A stretch of DNA of 64,000 nt from Rhynchopus sp. YZ270_cl-10 (lineage: Eukaryota > Euglenozoa > Diplonemea > Diplonemida > Diplonemidae). The DNA is taken from assembly GCA_964035575.1 (NCBI GenBank), contig OZ037922.1, positions 1 to 64,000 of the forward strand, given 5' to 3'. Made by a program: the position numbers and the translations under genes. This document shows, piece after piece, positions 1 to 11,334 of the stretch (position 1 is its first letter; the number at the start of each line of letters is the position of its first letter). The notes beneath the pieces were generated by a model. The model made no database searches. It saw only the letters and a list, made by a program, of their open reading frames with translations, and was not told where the DNA came from.

Positions 1-2239
1 GCGGGGTTTGCGGGTTTACGGGTTTGCCGGTGCGGGTTTGCGGGTTTGCGGGTTTGCGGGGTTTGCGGGTTTGTTTGCGGGTTTGCGGGTTTGCGGTTGC
101 GGGTTTGCGGGTTTGCGGGTTTGCGGGTTTGCGGGTTTGCGGGTTTGCGGGTTTGCGGGTTTGCGGGTTTGCGGGTTTGCGGGTTTGCGGGTTTGCGGGT
201 TTGCGGGTTTGCGGGTTTGCGGGTTTGCGGGTTTGCGGGTTTGCGGGTTTGCGGGTTTGCGGGTTTGCGGGTTTGCGGGTTTGCGGGTTTGCGGTTTGCG
301 GGTTTGCGGGTTTGCGGGTTTGCGGGTTTGCGGGTTTGCGGGTTTGCGGGTTTGCGGGTTTGCGGGTTTGCGGGTTTGCGGGTTTGCGGGTTTGCGGGTT
401 TGCGGGTTTGCGGGTTTGCGGGTTTGCGGGTTTGCGGGTTTGCGGGTTTGCGGGTTTGCGGGTTTGCGGGTTTGCGGGTTTGCGGGTTTGCGGGTTTGCG
501 GGTTTGCGGGTTTGCGGGTTTGCGGGTTTGCGGGTTTGCGGGTTTGCGGGTTTGCGGGTTTGCGGGTTTGCGGGTTTGCGGGTTTGCGGGTTTGCGGGTT
601 TGCGGGTTTGCGGGTTTGCGGGTTTGCGGGTTTGCGGGTTTGCGGGTTTGCGGGTTTGCGGGTTTGCGGGTTTGCGGGTTTGCGGGTTTGCGGGTTTGCG
701 GGTTTGCGGGTTTGCGGGTTTGCGGGTTTGCGGGTTTGCGGGTTTGCGGGTTTGCGGGTTTGCGGGTTTGCGGGTTTGCGGGTTTGCGGGTTTGCGGGTT
801 TGCGGGTTTGCGGGTTTGCGGGTTTGCGGGTTTGCGGGTTTGCGGGTTTGCGGGTTTGCGGGTTTGCGGGTTTGCGGGTTTGCGGGTTTGCGGGTTTGCG
901 GGTTTGCGGGTTTGCGGGTTTGCGGGTTTGCGGGTTTGCGGGTTTGCGGGTTTGCGGGTTTGCGGGTTTGCGGGTTTGCGGGTTTGCGGGTTTGCGGGTT
1001 TGCGGGTTTGCGGGTTTGCGGGTTTGCGGGTTTGCGGGTTTGCGGGTTTGCGGGTTTGCGGGTTTGCGGGTTTGCGGGTTTGCGGGTTTGCGGGTTTGCG
1101 GGTTTGCGGGTTTGCGGGTTTGCGGGTTTGCGGGTTTGCGGGTTTGCGGGTTTGCGGGTTTGCGGGTTTGCGGGTTTGCGGGTTTGCGGGTTTGCGGGTT
1201 TGCGGGTTTGCGGGTTTGCGGGTTTGCGGGTTTGCGGGTTTGCGGGTTTGCGGGTTTGCGGGTTTGCGGGTTTGCGGGTTTGCGGGTTTGCGGGTTTGCG
1301 GGTTTGCGGGTTTGCGGGTTTGCGGGTTTGCGGGTTTGCGGGTTTGCGGGTTTGCGGGTTTGCGGGTTTGCGGGTTTGCGGGTTTGCGGGTTTGCGGGTT
1401 TGCGGGTTTGCGGGTTTGCGGGTTTGCGGGTTTGCGGGTTTGCGGGTTTGCGGGTTTGCGGGTTTGCGGGTTTGCGGGTTTGCGGGTTTGCGGGTTTGCG
1501 GGTTTGCGGGTTTGCGGGTTTGCGGGTTTGCGGGTTTGCGGGTTTGCGGGTTTGCGGGTTTGCGGGTTTGCGGGTTTGCGGGTTTGCGGGTTTGCGGGTT
1601 TGCGGGTTTGCGGGTTTGCGGGTTTGCGGGTTTGCGGGTTTGCGGGTTTGCGGGTTTGCGGGTTTGCGGGTTTGCGGGTTTGCGGGTTTGCGGGTTTGCG
1701 GGTTTGCGGGTTTGCGGGTTTGCGGGTTTGCGGGTTTGCGGGTTTGCGGGTTTGCGGGTTTGCGGGTTTGCGGGTTTGCGGGTTTGCGGGTTTGCGGGTT
1801 TGCGGGTTTGCGGGTTTGCGGGTTTGCGGGTTTGCGGGTTTGCGGGTTTGCGGGTTTGCGGGTTTGCGGGTTTGCGGGTTTGCGGGTTTGCGGGTTTGCG
1901 GGTTTGCGGGTTTGCGGGTTTGCGGGTTTGCGGGTTTGCGGGTTTGCGGGTTTGCGGGTTTGCGGGTTTGCGGGTTTGCGGGTTTGCGGGTTTGCGGGTT
2001 TGCGGGTTTGCGGGTTTGCGGGTTTGCGGGTTTGCGGGTTTGCGGGTTTGCGGGTTTGCGGGTTTGCGGGTTTGCGGGTTTGCGGGTTTGCGGGTTTGCG
2101 GGTTTGCGGGTTTGCGGGTTTGCGGGTTTGCGGGTTTGCGGGTTTGCGGGTTTGCGGGTTTGCGGGTTTGCGGGTTTGCGGGTTTGCGGGTTTGCGGGTT
2201 TGCGGGTTTGCGGGTTTGCGGGTTTGCGGGTTTGCGGGT
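1..2239. repeat. Octamer tandem array (GCGGGTTT)n
   Basis: About 270 head-to-tail copies of an 8-bp unit, almost perfect after about position 298. The first 110 bases are irregular, with 4-6 bp variants and a GCCGGTGC interruption, and a 7-bp copy lies near 290. Long open frames through it are only the repeat read as protein (FAGLRVCG). The G-rich strand runs 5'->3' into the window, the wrong polarity for a telomere ending at base 1. The same octamer occurs in short runs inside the GC-rich minisatellite of the tRNA-targeting transposons (for example near 27705), a possible source. It abuts the snRNA locus abruptly at 2239/2240. Confidence 0.97.
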
Positions 2240-2711
2240 TTGTTTTTGCTTCGGTTGTGAAAACCGGTTTGTGGGTCAGCAGGTTTAACAAGTTTGGCCA
2301 GTCCTTAGCACAGCACTTAGTGCGCTGCACTACTGCATCGGAGCAGGTGCCTGTGTGCTCACAGGTCACCACTCAGTGGTCGATCCCTCTAGACCAGTGT
2401 GCTGGGTTTACTGGGTTTACTGGGTAACATGATGGTTTGTGTGATCACGTTTGTTTTGGTTTGTTTGTTTAAAAAGGCGGGTTTGTGCAAAGCACAGCAC
2501 CGCCGCTGTCAAAAATTTCACTGTGCAAGCCAGCCGAAGCTAGTGCCACCAGTATCCCCTGCGCAGTGCAATGCAAGGGCCACTGGTGTGTCGACGCCCT
2601 TGTTGATCAGGTCAGACACCAGTAAGGTATGTAACCTCTAGCTGAGTTTAACAACATGCGAAACTCCAACACCTTCAGGGAAGCGTAGTGGTTGTCAAGA
2701 CTTAAAAACAG

Positions 2712-2823
2712 ATGAGACACAAAGGCCCCTTCAAAAATTATGCTTTCACTTAGTGGCTCTTACCCACGGTCATCTTTAGTAAAAGGCGAAAGATGAGTTC
2801 GATATGGGCAAGAACCGTGATAT
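2712..2823 (-). ncRNA. U5 snRNA
   Basis: Read on the minus strand, the invariant U5 loop I (GCCTTTTAC) sits at the tip of a hairpin closed by ATCTTTC/TAAAGAT. The flanking stem pairs GGTTCTTGCCCAT with GTGGGTAAGAGCC. An Sm-type site, AATTTTTGA, and a short 3' element follow. U5 aligns exon ends in both catalytic steps of splicing. The 5' end is set at the first paired bases and could be off by several nucleotides. Confidence 0.93.
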
Positions 2824-3344
2824 GGCTCTGTTTTGTTCTATTGCTGTATGCACTTTGCTACACATGGAAGCATGTTGAGAGCGAGGATAGTGTGGTAACT
2901 TCTTGATTGATCAAGATGTCCTTGAAGGTGAAAAAAGTAATGTGAAGCCTTTTTTGAGGTTTTTCTTAAAAACAAGCTGTAAGTGGAAGGGCTGTGCCTG
3001 GTACTCTTCCCTGCGCCATACAGGGGAGAGACAAAACAATACAAGAAGTATGTGACAATCATCGCAAGTGCTCATGCTGCACATGCCCAACCTATGTCAT
3101 CATCCAGCTTTGGTCTTGTGCCGAAGAAAACAATCTTCAACACGAATGCACTCAAAAACAGATCCTGTGTAGAGTACAGTCTTGCCCTTGTTTGTTCCAC
3201 CTATCGGCTGCACAGATGTCTACAGGGAGGCACATTGGTGGTGGTAGTTCTGGTGTGTTAGCTTTACGTGGTGTCTTTATGTTACCACCCCAACACGCTT
3301 CCCTGTTGACATAGCTTTGTGACACGACTGGGAGAAAAGGAGGT

Positions 3345-3490
3345 ATTCTTGCGCTCGGGATAATTCCATAAGCAATGACCAAATAGGGACGCTGTGGAGA
3401 GATTGCTGGTTGAAAACTACCCAATTCCCGCCATGGGCCGCTTCGGCGTTGCCACATTGGCAATTTGTGTAGCTGCTTCGGCGGCCTTGT
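3345..3490 (+). ncRNA. U4 snRNA
   Basis: The 5' part carries CTTGCGC, complementary to the CTGCGCAAG of the U6 gene at 5640-5745 (U4/U6 stem II). ATTGCT supplies stem I. The central GGTTGAAAAC and CCCGCCATG follow the U4 consensus. An Sm-like AATTTGTG and a terminal GCTGC-TTCG-GCGGC hairpin end the RNA. U4 chaperones U6 into the tri-snRNP. The 5' end is approximate. Confidence 0.92.
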
Positions 3491-3636
3491 TTTTACTACG
3501 ATTGATCATCACCTTCGCTCACTTCCCTGTGACATGGGTGTGTAATCTGTTTGCCTTGTTGTTTCCTAGTAATATTGATCATCATCATGCTTCCCTGTAC
3601 ATGGGTGTCGAATTTGGTATGGACTAAAAAGAAGTC

Positions 3637-3820
3637 ATACCTTCTCGGCCTTTTGGCTAAGATCAAGTGTATTATCTGTTCTTATCAGCTTAATATCTGA
3701 TACAGTGCCTTGTGCACTGATGATATTAACGCAATTTCTCATTGGGGTGACGGGTCGCCAGGGCAACCTGGTCCGTTCACACATGTTGCCCTGGAGCTGC
3801 ACAACATCCAGGAGTGGCAT
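3637..3820 (+). ncRNA. U2 snRNA
   Basis: It begins ATACCTTCTCGGCC and keeps stem I, the CTAAGATCAAGTG segment and the stem IIa block TTCTTATCAGCTTAATATC. The branch-point-binding hexamer, normally GUAGUA (nt 33-38), reads GUAUUA here because base 3672 is T. Downstream are an Sm-like AATTTCTC and a 3' stem pairing CCTGG with CCAGG. The 3' end near 3820 is estimated. This is closer to animal or plant U2 than the short trypanosome form. Confidence 0.94.
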
Positions 3821-4109
3821 ACCCTCTTTTTTAACAAAACAAAAACAAACACACAAAGGCAACATATCATACATACCATACATACCATACATACACAGTG
3901 GTTACCGGTAAGGGTTATTAAAAACAGAGGTCGGAGCGAGCCTCTCAATGTCAGAGGCTTCAAAGCATTTCACGAGAAAACTCGCCCCTGTCCTTCTTCA
4001 TCACTATCACTTGACCGAACACTCCCCACAAGGAAGCCTGTAAAAGGTGATGCTTTTTTAGGCAACAACACAGACACAGGGGGGGTACTGGGTGGGGTAA
4101 TATAAAAAA

Positions 4110-4431
4110 GGGTGCTTGCGTTGTGTGCTGGATCGGGACCACCAGTAAACTGGCAGCCCCACATCCAGTTCTAATATTTGAAGTGTGAAATAGAACGCAG
4201 TCAGAATTAGTGTTACACGCTAATGTAAGAATAATCATCATGGGTAATATTCTGTACGAACGTACGGGATTTACATCATATGAAAGTGGTTCCGCCTTGG
4301 GCCATATCAGGCCCACAGCAGGACACATCATAAAAATTGTAAAGAATTTTCTGATAAGAAAGGTCTTTTCAAGTTTTAGCTGTTGCTGAACGAGTTGTTT
4401 GGTTTCGAAGTAGCACACTAACTTAGCACCC
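4110..4431 (-). ncRNA. Unidentified structured RNA, copy 1
   Basis: On the minus strand about 322 nt are closed by GGGTGCT/AGCACCC, then a 6x6 internal loop, then GTGTGCT/AGCACAC; a T6 run follows directly. A diverged paralogue lies at 13355-13684 and an identical copy at 36765-37086. Two internal hairpins show paired changes between paralogues: GTACG/CGTAC versus GTACA/TGTAC, and TGGGCC/GGCCCA versus CGGGCC/GGCCTG. I could not match it to 7SL, RNase MRP, U3 or U1. An ATGATGA and a CTGA occur but not in a convincing box C/D frame. Confidence 0.6.
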
Positions 4432-4455
4432 AAACATAGGGAGAGTATGGGAAAA

Positions 4456-4490
4456 CAAGACAGGGTTGTCTTGTTGGAGGTGGGTCAGGG
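4456..4490 (-). promoter_or_regulatory. Conserved box 3' of SL gene 1
   Basis: On the minus strand this reads CCCTGACCCACCTCCAAC followed by a CAAGACA/TGTCTTG hairpin. It lies about 75 bp downstream of the SL gene. The same box is found 3' of SL genes 2 and 3 (5177-5210, 5770-5808), 3' of the 5S gene at 13126 (13293-13330) and 3' of the 5S gene at 34727 (34646-34684). Its function is unknown; 3'-end formation or a relic of a joint SL-5S repeat unit are options. Confidence 0.55.
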
Positions 4491-4562
4491 TGACACACAC
4501 ACCTGTGCACTTTGTACATGCATCATATGTGTGAATGTTTTTTCTCATGGTGACGTAAAAAA

Positions 4563-4675
4563 GGCCAGTCTCTTTCGAGGCTGGCCATGTTTGACAAAGT
4601 TGTGTGAGAAGAATATAATCTTCATGCTTCCATACCAATGAAGTACAGAAACTGTAGCTTTAGAAATCGTTGGTT
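4563..4675 (-). ncRNA. Spliced leader RNA gene 1
   Basis: The exon occupies 4675 to 4636 (40 nt). It starts AACCAACGATTTC and ends in the trypanosome-type sequence ACAGTTTCTGTACTTCATTG. The donor GTATGG follows. The roughly 73-nt intron part has an Sm-like AACTTTGTC and ends in GGCCAGCCTC-GAAA-GAGACTGGCC, then T6 (4557-4562). The SL RNA donates its capped exon to every mRNA by trans-splicing. This is the best taxonomic marker in the window. Confidence 0.96.
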
Positions 4676-5176
4676 GCCCTTTTTCTTAACATTGCTCTAA
4701 GCACCAACATGTGCTGGTAAACATGCCACTTGTGGTGAATAATGTGGGTAGGAATGGTCTGGGCAACGTGGTGGGGTGTATCAACAACACATGTGTATGG
4801 TGATGTGGAAACAATGTTCACATGGAAAAATGTAAAAAAGAAACGCTTCTCCAGTTCAAGCCATTGAGTTGGAAACACCCTCACTCTGCTCTGTGCTGCG
4901 ATCCTTGAACTGTCCACTGCAGGAGTTATGAGCTGCTCTGTGAGACCAGCCTGGCCCGGTTCACCCCATTTCACTCTGATTGTTGCCCTGGTTTACACCA
5001 AGGCCGCAAACAGGACAGTAGACTAACACGGACAACACATCAACACAGAAGTTGAAGGTGCCTTTGGTCCACCTCAAAGAGTGCCCAGTTCTGGAGAAGC
5101 TTGCCCCCCCAGAAGCTAGGGGTTTCAGGATGCAGCCAACACATCCCGGCTCAATAGATACCATATTGTCGGAATA

Positions 5177-5210
5177 CAAGACAGGGTTGTCTAGTTGGAG
5201 GTGGGTCAGG
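5177..5210 (-). promoter_or_regulatory. Conserved box 3' of SL gene 2
   Basis: Same CCTGACCCACCTCCAAC plus hairpin block as at 4456-4490. Here one stem base differs (CTAGACA against TGTCTTG). It sits about 100 bp downstream of the SL gene at 5310-5421 and is repeated in the duplicated locus at 37823-37856. Confidence 0.5.
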
Positions 5211-5309
5211 TCAAAAACGTGGTTTTGAAGATCCTCACTTCTTGTGTGTGTTTTTTTTTTTTTTGCTTTGCACAAAGACACACAAAGACAATCATGCTAA
5301 CGTAAAAAA

Positions 5310-5421
5310 GGCCAGTCTCTTTCGAAACCGGCCATGTTTTGACAAAGTTGTGTGAGAAGAGTAATCTTCATGCTTCCATACCAATGAAGTACAGAAACTG
5401 TAGCTTTAGAAATCGTTGGTT
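5310..5421 (-). ncRNA. Spliced leader RNA gene 2
   Basis: Exon 5421 to 5382 is identical to SL gene 1. The 3' hairpin differs by paired bases: GGCCGGTTTC with GAGACTGGCC. The T6 run is 5304-5309. Its upstream side on the minus strand shows GAGCAACC instead of GGGCAACC before the exon. This copy is preserved in the second locus at 37952-38063. Confidence 0.95.
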
Positions 5422-5639
5422 GCTCTTTTTCTCTACACAGCTTTCGACATGTATATGCTCAGGGAAGCATGCCAGTAGCATAAACCATATGGTCGTTTTT
5501 TGAAACCAATATTTCAATGGGTTACTGCAGCCTGCCACTTGCCACCTGTGGGTGATGGGCATGTCTGCACATATGTGTTGGTCTGGGAAGCATGAAGAAG
5601 ACACCAGTGTAAAAAATACGTGTGATCCGGGGGACAAAA

Positions 5640-5745
5640 AAAAAGTTGATACTTTCTCGATTAATGCGTGTCATCCTTGCGCAGGGACCATGCTAATCTT
5701 CTCTGTATCGATCCAATTTTAACGGATGTCCCATTTCTGGGGTCC
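5640..5745 (-). ncRNA. U6 snRNA
   Basis: On the minus strand the RNA has a CCCA-GAAA-TGGG 5' hairpin and AAAATTGGATCGATACAGAG (the ACAGAGA box). The catalytic AGC within GATTAGCATGG and CTGCGCAAGGATGACACGC follow, ending in a T9 run (5636-5644). A TATATA lies only 2-9 bp before the assigned start, too close for a normal -25 TATA, so the true 5' end may differ. The duplicated locus has lost this gene. Confidence 0.94.
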
Positions 5746-5769
5746 AGTATATATGCACAAGGTGGTTGA

Positions 5770-5808
5770 CAAGACAGGGGCCCCTTGTTGGAGTTGGGTC
5801 AGGGTCTG
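5770..5808 (-). promoter_or_regulatory. Diverged conserved box 3' of SL gene 3
   Basis: The block CAGACCCTGACCCAACTCCAAC is present with one change, but the hairpin stem has decayed (CAAGGGGCCCCTGTCTTG). It lies between the U6 5' side and SL gene 3 and is absent from copy 2 of the locus. Confidence 0.4.
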
Positions 5809-5888
5809 AATGTGGTTCTAAACTTCTGCTGTTGTTGTGTGGGTTTTTTTGCTTCTTGTGCACAAGACGATCGTGTTAACGTAAAAAA

Positions 5889-6000
5889 GGCCAGTCTCTT
5901 TCGAAACTGGCCATGTTTTGACAAAGTTGTGTGAGAAGAATAATCTTCATGCTTCCATACCAATGAAGTACAGAAACTGTAGCTTTAGAAATCGTTGGTT
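5889..6000 (-). ncRNA. Spliced leader RNA gene 3
   Basis: Exon 6000 to 5961, donor GTATGG, hairpin GGCCAGTTTC with GAGACTGGCC, T6 at 5883-5888. It lies in the 5529-6489 segment that the duplicated locus lacks. Confidence 0.95.
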
Positions 6001-6307
6001 GCCCTTTTTCTCTACAATGTTCTAAGTGCCAACATGTTCTGGGAATCATGCCATATGTATCATTATTATGGTGGGTTTTTTTTCTAACATAGCCGTAGAG
6101 TGGCTTATAAACATACCTAAGGATGCCCAATGTGCTCGAAAGTCCAAAAATCTTGGGAATACGGGATATTTGGGCTCATTTGAGTCAATTGCGTGGTCGT
6201 ACAATTTAATCTGAGCATTACACATATCCTAATCACCAAAATATTCGAAGAACATGGGAATCATGTGTGTTTTTTGGGTTTGCACAAGGTGATGTTAACG
6301 TAAAAAA

Positions 6308-6419
6308 GGCCAGTCTCTTTCGAAACTGGCCATGTTTTGACAAAGTTGTGTGAAGAATATAATCTTCATGCTTCCATACCAATGAAGTACAGAAACTGTA
6401 GCTTTAGAAATCGTTGGTT
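6308..6419 (-). ncRNA. Spliced leader RNA gene 4
   Basis: Exon 6419 to 6380 is unchanged. The intron part has lost a few bases (TATTCTTCACACAAC). T6 run at 6302-6307. Also absent from the second locus. The 320-bp spacer to gene 5 resembles the other SL spacers (GTACCTGACATCTTGG and an AAGGATATTC motif). Confidence 0.94.
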
Positions 6420-6741
6420 GCCCTTTTTCTCTACAATGTTCTAGGTACCCACTTGTTCTGGGAAGCCTTCTGCCAATGTCTATAATACGGTTGCTTTTTC
6501 GTACCTGACATCTTGGTCACTGTGAAGGTTCTACATAAAAATATCCTTAAGTGTGATCCTACAGAAGGATATTCGACAGAGTCAACAGTGGCTTCTGAAG
6601 GGGAACAAGTGTCACAAATATGGTTTTGCAGGCGATATAAAAATGGGGTGCAGTAAGCACTTGTGTGTTATGTCATGTGTGAATCGTGTGTGTTTTTGGG
6701 TTTGCTTCTTGTGCACAAGACGATCATGCTAACGTAAAAAA

Positions 6742-6853
6742 GGCCAGTCTCTTTCGAGACTGGCCATGTTTGACAAAGTTGTGTGAGAAGATATAATCTT
6801 CATGCTTCCATACCAATGAAGTACAGAAACTGTAGCTTTAGAAATCGTTGGTT
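6742..6853 (-). ncRNA. Spliced leader RNA gene 5
   Basis: Exon 6853 to 6814, hairpin GGCCAGTCTC with GAGACTGGCC, T6 at 6736-6741. It is the last SL gene of this locus. Its upstream flank matches the flank of the SL gene at 42443-42556, while its downstream flank matches that at 42008. This shows unequal exchange in SL copy number between the loci. Confidence 0.95.
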
Positions 6854-7039
6854 GCCTTTTTTCTCTACAACGTTCTGAGTACAGACGTGTCCTGGGAAGC
6901 ATGCCAGTAGTGTAAAAAATATGATGGTTTTTTTGTACCTAACATCTTGTACACTGAGAAGGTTCTGCACAAGTGGAAGCCTATATAAGGATATTCATAA
7001 GAGTCAAAAGGGGCTTCTGAAGGGGTATATGGGTAGTAT

Positions 7040-10000
7040 GAGCTCATATGAATCCATTAAAAGCGTCTATGGCATGATCTAAGCATCACATAATTTCTGA
7101 AATCAATACCAACCACAATTTACGGCTATTTTTCCAGCAATAGCCGTATCATGGCTTATAACCATACCTAAGGATGTCCAATATGCTGGAAAAGTTAATA
7201 ATCTTGGGTATATAGGGTTTTTGGGCACATTTGAGTCAATTGCGGGGTCTTACGATTTAATCTGAGCATCACACATATCCTAATCACCTATATAATCGAA
7301 AAACACATACAAAATGACCTACATAGCCGTAAAATGACCCAAATGTGCATATTCGGGTTGAAATTTCATTTTTTCGGAAAGTTATTTTTTCTCAACAATT
7401 ACATGGGTGAGTTCCGAGTACATTATGGGGTCGTAAGTTTTTATTCAAGCATCACACATTATGTAGAATAATTTATGCCATACAATGTTACCAAAAAAAG
7501 TCGATTTTTGGTCACTTTTTCAAAAATATGAAAATTCGATTTTTGGGTACTAGATAGGTCTTTCCGGTGCAAAAACGACCGTTAAATGGATTCTCCGGGG
7601 TCCTAAGGCCCCAAAAATCACTTTTGGACACACGGGCAATATCCCAGTATACCCTAGGAAATTGGTGGGAACCCAAAAATTGGCCTCAAAATCCGACCAA
7701 AACCAAGGTTTCTGTAGAGGTACATGTGAACCTCATGTGTGTTCTGGAGACCCATTTTGTTTTTAAAAGTGAATCTAAATAGCCAAAAATTTAAAACTCT
7801 TGTAGCGCATTCGGAATAGAGGGGGTATTCGCGAAAACCTGTGCGAAACATTTATCAATTCAGGTCTGACCCACATGGTCATGACCCCATATTTTGGGTG
7901 CGGAAAACACCCTATCTGTTGACCTACCGGCTTGTATGCCTGTATACCTGGTTGGGTCAACTTTTTGAAAATTTCCTGGGCCATATACCCTATTTGGGCC
8001 CCCTGAATCCATTGCGACATCGTTTTTTCACATCCGAGTGAAAACTAATATATAGGATAACCCATGGGTATGGGTACCTCGCTCAATACCCCTAAAATCA
8101 GTGCTTTTGAAAATGACCTTATGGAAAAATGTATCCAAAATATTGAAACATGTTCTCCTGGCATCTGCAACACGATATTTTGGGCCCCCTGGGCCCCGGG
8201 GGCCCTACGGGCCCCCATATTCGCGAAAAGTTGGGCATCCCAGCTAGTGGGTCGGTACTGGGTATACAAACATCCCCCCAAAAAGTGAGATTTTGACCCC
8301 CCAAAAATGGCCATTTTTTTACTCCCCGGGACCTTCTCAGGTGTGTATTCGGACCCTCTCGTGGTCTTAAACCGGATTTTTGGGGCCCCCACACCCTGGA
8401 ATACCCCCCATAGTGTCGTTTTTTCACCCGCAGGGCCGATTTTTTAGAAAAAATTTGGTTTTTAAGGAACAACATTTACCCTGCGACACCTTGAAAAACA
8501 GGTGATTTTTGCCTTTTTCAGTTGTGTGTGTGCAGTGCCGAATTCCCCAGGCTTGGTGAAAGTTGTGCCTCCAATACCCCTATGTGGGTTGGAAAAATCA
8601 AATAAAGATAAAATTTTGAGGCAGCCTGGGGGTGTGCTATGGTAAACAATTTGTGTGTGTAAAAATACCCCTAAAAAACACCCTAAAAATGGCTGTTTTT
8701 CGCCTATTTTTGGGGGTCGCCTGAGCTATTTTTTTTATTGTTTTGGCTTTTCCTGGGACCTGAAAATAGGGTCCTGGGCCCAATATGTCCCAATGAGGCC
8801 ATTGGAATATCGATTTTTTCCAGATATGGGCCTCCTAGACCGAAATTTTTGATTTTGGTGTTGCAAAAATTTTCGAAAATCCTGAAAAGTGCCCAAAAAC
8901 ACGTAAAAACACGTGTATAGGCACACCCTATCGGCCCCCAGCATTGCCCAGGATTGTTGCAAATTTTCCCTGCATGGGGGCCCTCCGGGCCCCCTGGACC
9001 CATTGCGACCCGATTGGTTCACATTCCTGGAAAATTTGGTCCCTAAGACACATACGTGGTTAACATACCCCTGAAAAACACCCTATTTTTGACCCTAAAA
9101 AACACCCTATTTTTGACCCTGAAAACATGATTTTAGCAAATAGGGCAACTAGTTTGGTGATCCAGCGACCGACTCATGGGCCCAGTATGTCCAACAGGGC
9201 CATATGTTTGGTAAATTTTACCGGGGGCAAGGGGATGTACAAAAAAAAAGTGGATTTTTTACCTTAAAAAAATGGCCAAAAATAGGCCAAAAATGGCCAT
9301 TTTTCGGCCATGTGACCCCCACAGCAACCCTATATAGACCCCAAAAAACCTAATATTTTTTTCCCAGCGATGTGTCCTGGGGGCCCTTCGGGCCCCCAGG
9401 ACACATCGCAACCCCGTTTTTTCAAAAAGTTGGCCCTACGGGCCAACTTTTTGAGGTGGCCTGTAGGGTGACCCCTTCAAAAAGCTGGAACCCGGATTTT
9501 GGGGTCAGGGGTCCCTTTATGCACTTTTATGTATAAAAAAATGTCTGGGGCGAGAAAATGCAAATTTTTGCCTGCAAACACACTGCATACTACGACAGGA
9601 CCATATTCCATCTTATCAGGAAAAATTTCGGAGGTGTTAGTCATAAAAACAATTTAAAATTTTTTGAAAAAACATGAGATCTGGATAAAAGTTTTGACTG
9701 TACCTGTGGAAGGTGGGATTTTGCCTGTGTTTTGACTTTTTTTTTCAGTAAATAAACTTCTACTCATCTCCGGAGGCCGTCCGAGGTCGCAATTAACTCA
9801 TTTTGACAATTTAGGGCCATATACCGCCCGTTTTTTCAAAAAGTTGAAAATTTTGGCCCCCAGGATTGGGTACAGCGTGTACTGAACCCTGATTTTCGAA
9901 AAATCTCAACTTTTGAAATTCGTCACTTATGGCAGCATGTATCTGACACCCAATTTTGACTTTTCCCGTGAATCCATTCTGGTGCATATACACTATCTGG

Positions 10001-11330
10001 CACCCCTGAGTCCATTGCGGGGTCGTTTTTTCAAAAAGTCGACCGGACTAATACCTAATATGACCCTGGGTATAGCGTACCGTCTCAGAAACACCCCAAA
10101 ATCAGTGTTTTTGAAGGGTTCTCACAGCTAAAATCGATGAAAAAATGTCAAAATCACTTTCCCGTGACCCAATAGCGTGAAATATGGCCCATGTGGGCCC
10201 CCAGGACCTATAACACCCCCAATCGGTCGATTCCATGCATATTTCACACCCCCAGATATATGTGCCCATGGGGTGCCAGACCCCAAAATCATGATTTTTT
10301 CATGATTTTTGGCCCGATGCACTGACCTGCAGGGCCATACCGTCTACCGGGGCAACCATATTTTTGAAAAATCGGCCTTGCATCGGGCCCAGTATGTCCC
10401 ACAGGGTATGTTGCCCCAGATTCAGGTCCCCGCACAAGCCAAACCAATATTTTAAAATCGATTTTTTTGAAAAAAATATTTTTGAAAAAAAATCGTGATT
10501 TTTGGGATTTTGGTGATTTTTACAGTTTTGCACACCCTGAAAATCGATTTTTTCGGCTCCGCCGGTGAAATATCGACATAATTTAGGTATGTTATGTGCA
10601 TAATATACCCATTAGAGCCCATTCAAGTCACATTCCGACCATTTTTCGTGAAAAAATGCAACTTTTTGTCACCGTGACCCCGAAAAATGACGATTTTTTG
10701 GTCGATTTTTTCGGCCAAAAATTTCGTACCACAGGGCCATACCATATACTGGGATTATCAACTTTTTGAAAATACGGCCTGGTATTCGGGTGTATATGTC
10801 CCATGGGGCCCATAGTAACCTTACTGGGTCATGCCCAAAGCCAATCTTAATAGTAAAATTCGATTTTCTGTGAAAAATATTTTCACCAAAAAATCGTCAT
10901 TTTTCCGATTTTCGTCATTTTTACAGTTTTGCACACCCTGAAAATCGATTTTTTCGGCTCCGCCGGTGAAATATCGACATAATTTAGGTATGTTATGTGC
11001 ATAATATACCCATTAGAGCCCATTCAAGTCACATTCCGACCATTTTTCGTGAAAAAAATGCAACTTTTTGTCACCGTGACCCCCAAAAATGACGATTTTT
11101 TGGTCGATTTTTTCGGCCAAAAATTTCGTACCACAGGGCCATACCATATACTGGGATTATCAACTTTTTGAAAATACGGCCTGGTATTCGGGTGTATATG
11201 TCCCATGGGGCCCATAGTAACCTTACTGGGTCATGCCCAAAGCCAATCTTAATAGTAAAATTCGATTTTCTGTGAAAAATATTTTCACCAAAAAATCGAC
11301 TTTTTTCAAAATATTTCTCAGTTAGACAGT
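7040..11330. repeat. AT-rich gene-free repeat region
   Basis: About 4.3 kb without a recognisable gene. It is built of recurring words (GATTTTTCGGCC, CAAAAAGTTG, GGGCCCC runs) and several perfect hairpins. A unit of about 401 bp is repeated in tandem (10531 and 10932 onward). One inverted member of the 172-bp satellite lies near 7180-7275. The short open frames show no protein-like composition. The region is copied at 42750-47030. Confidence 0.7.
9367..9454. repeat. Two adjacent perfect hairpins
   Basis: 9367-9386 pairs without mismatch with 9390-9409 (20-bp arms, TTC loop). 9422-9436 pairs with 9440-9454 (15-bp arms, TAC loop). Both survive intact in the second locus near 45070-45157. They could form cruciforms or RNA hairpins; no flanking T run suggests a terminator. 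Confidence 0.85.
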
Positions 11331-11334
11331 GTGT

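Noticed and set aside
1-2239. Telomere at the window start
   Set aside because: The G-rich strand points into the window, opposite to a left-end telomere, and the unit is not TTAGGG-like.
8-2427. Very long open frames of FAGLRVCG repeats
   Set aside because: They are three frames of an 8-bp tandem repeat without stops; the composition is purely that of the repeat.
2750-2770. CTTACCC as a U1 5' end on the plus strand
   Set aside because: It is the complement of the U5 stem GGGTAAG.
3635-3963. Small MYGMYGMYDM-type proteins near U2
   Set aside because: CATAC pentamer repeats and U2 sequence read in frame.
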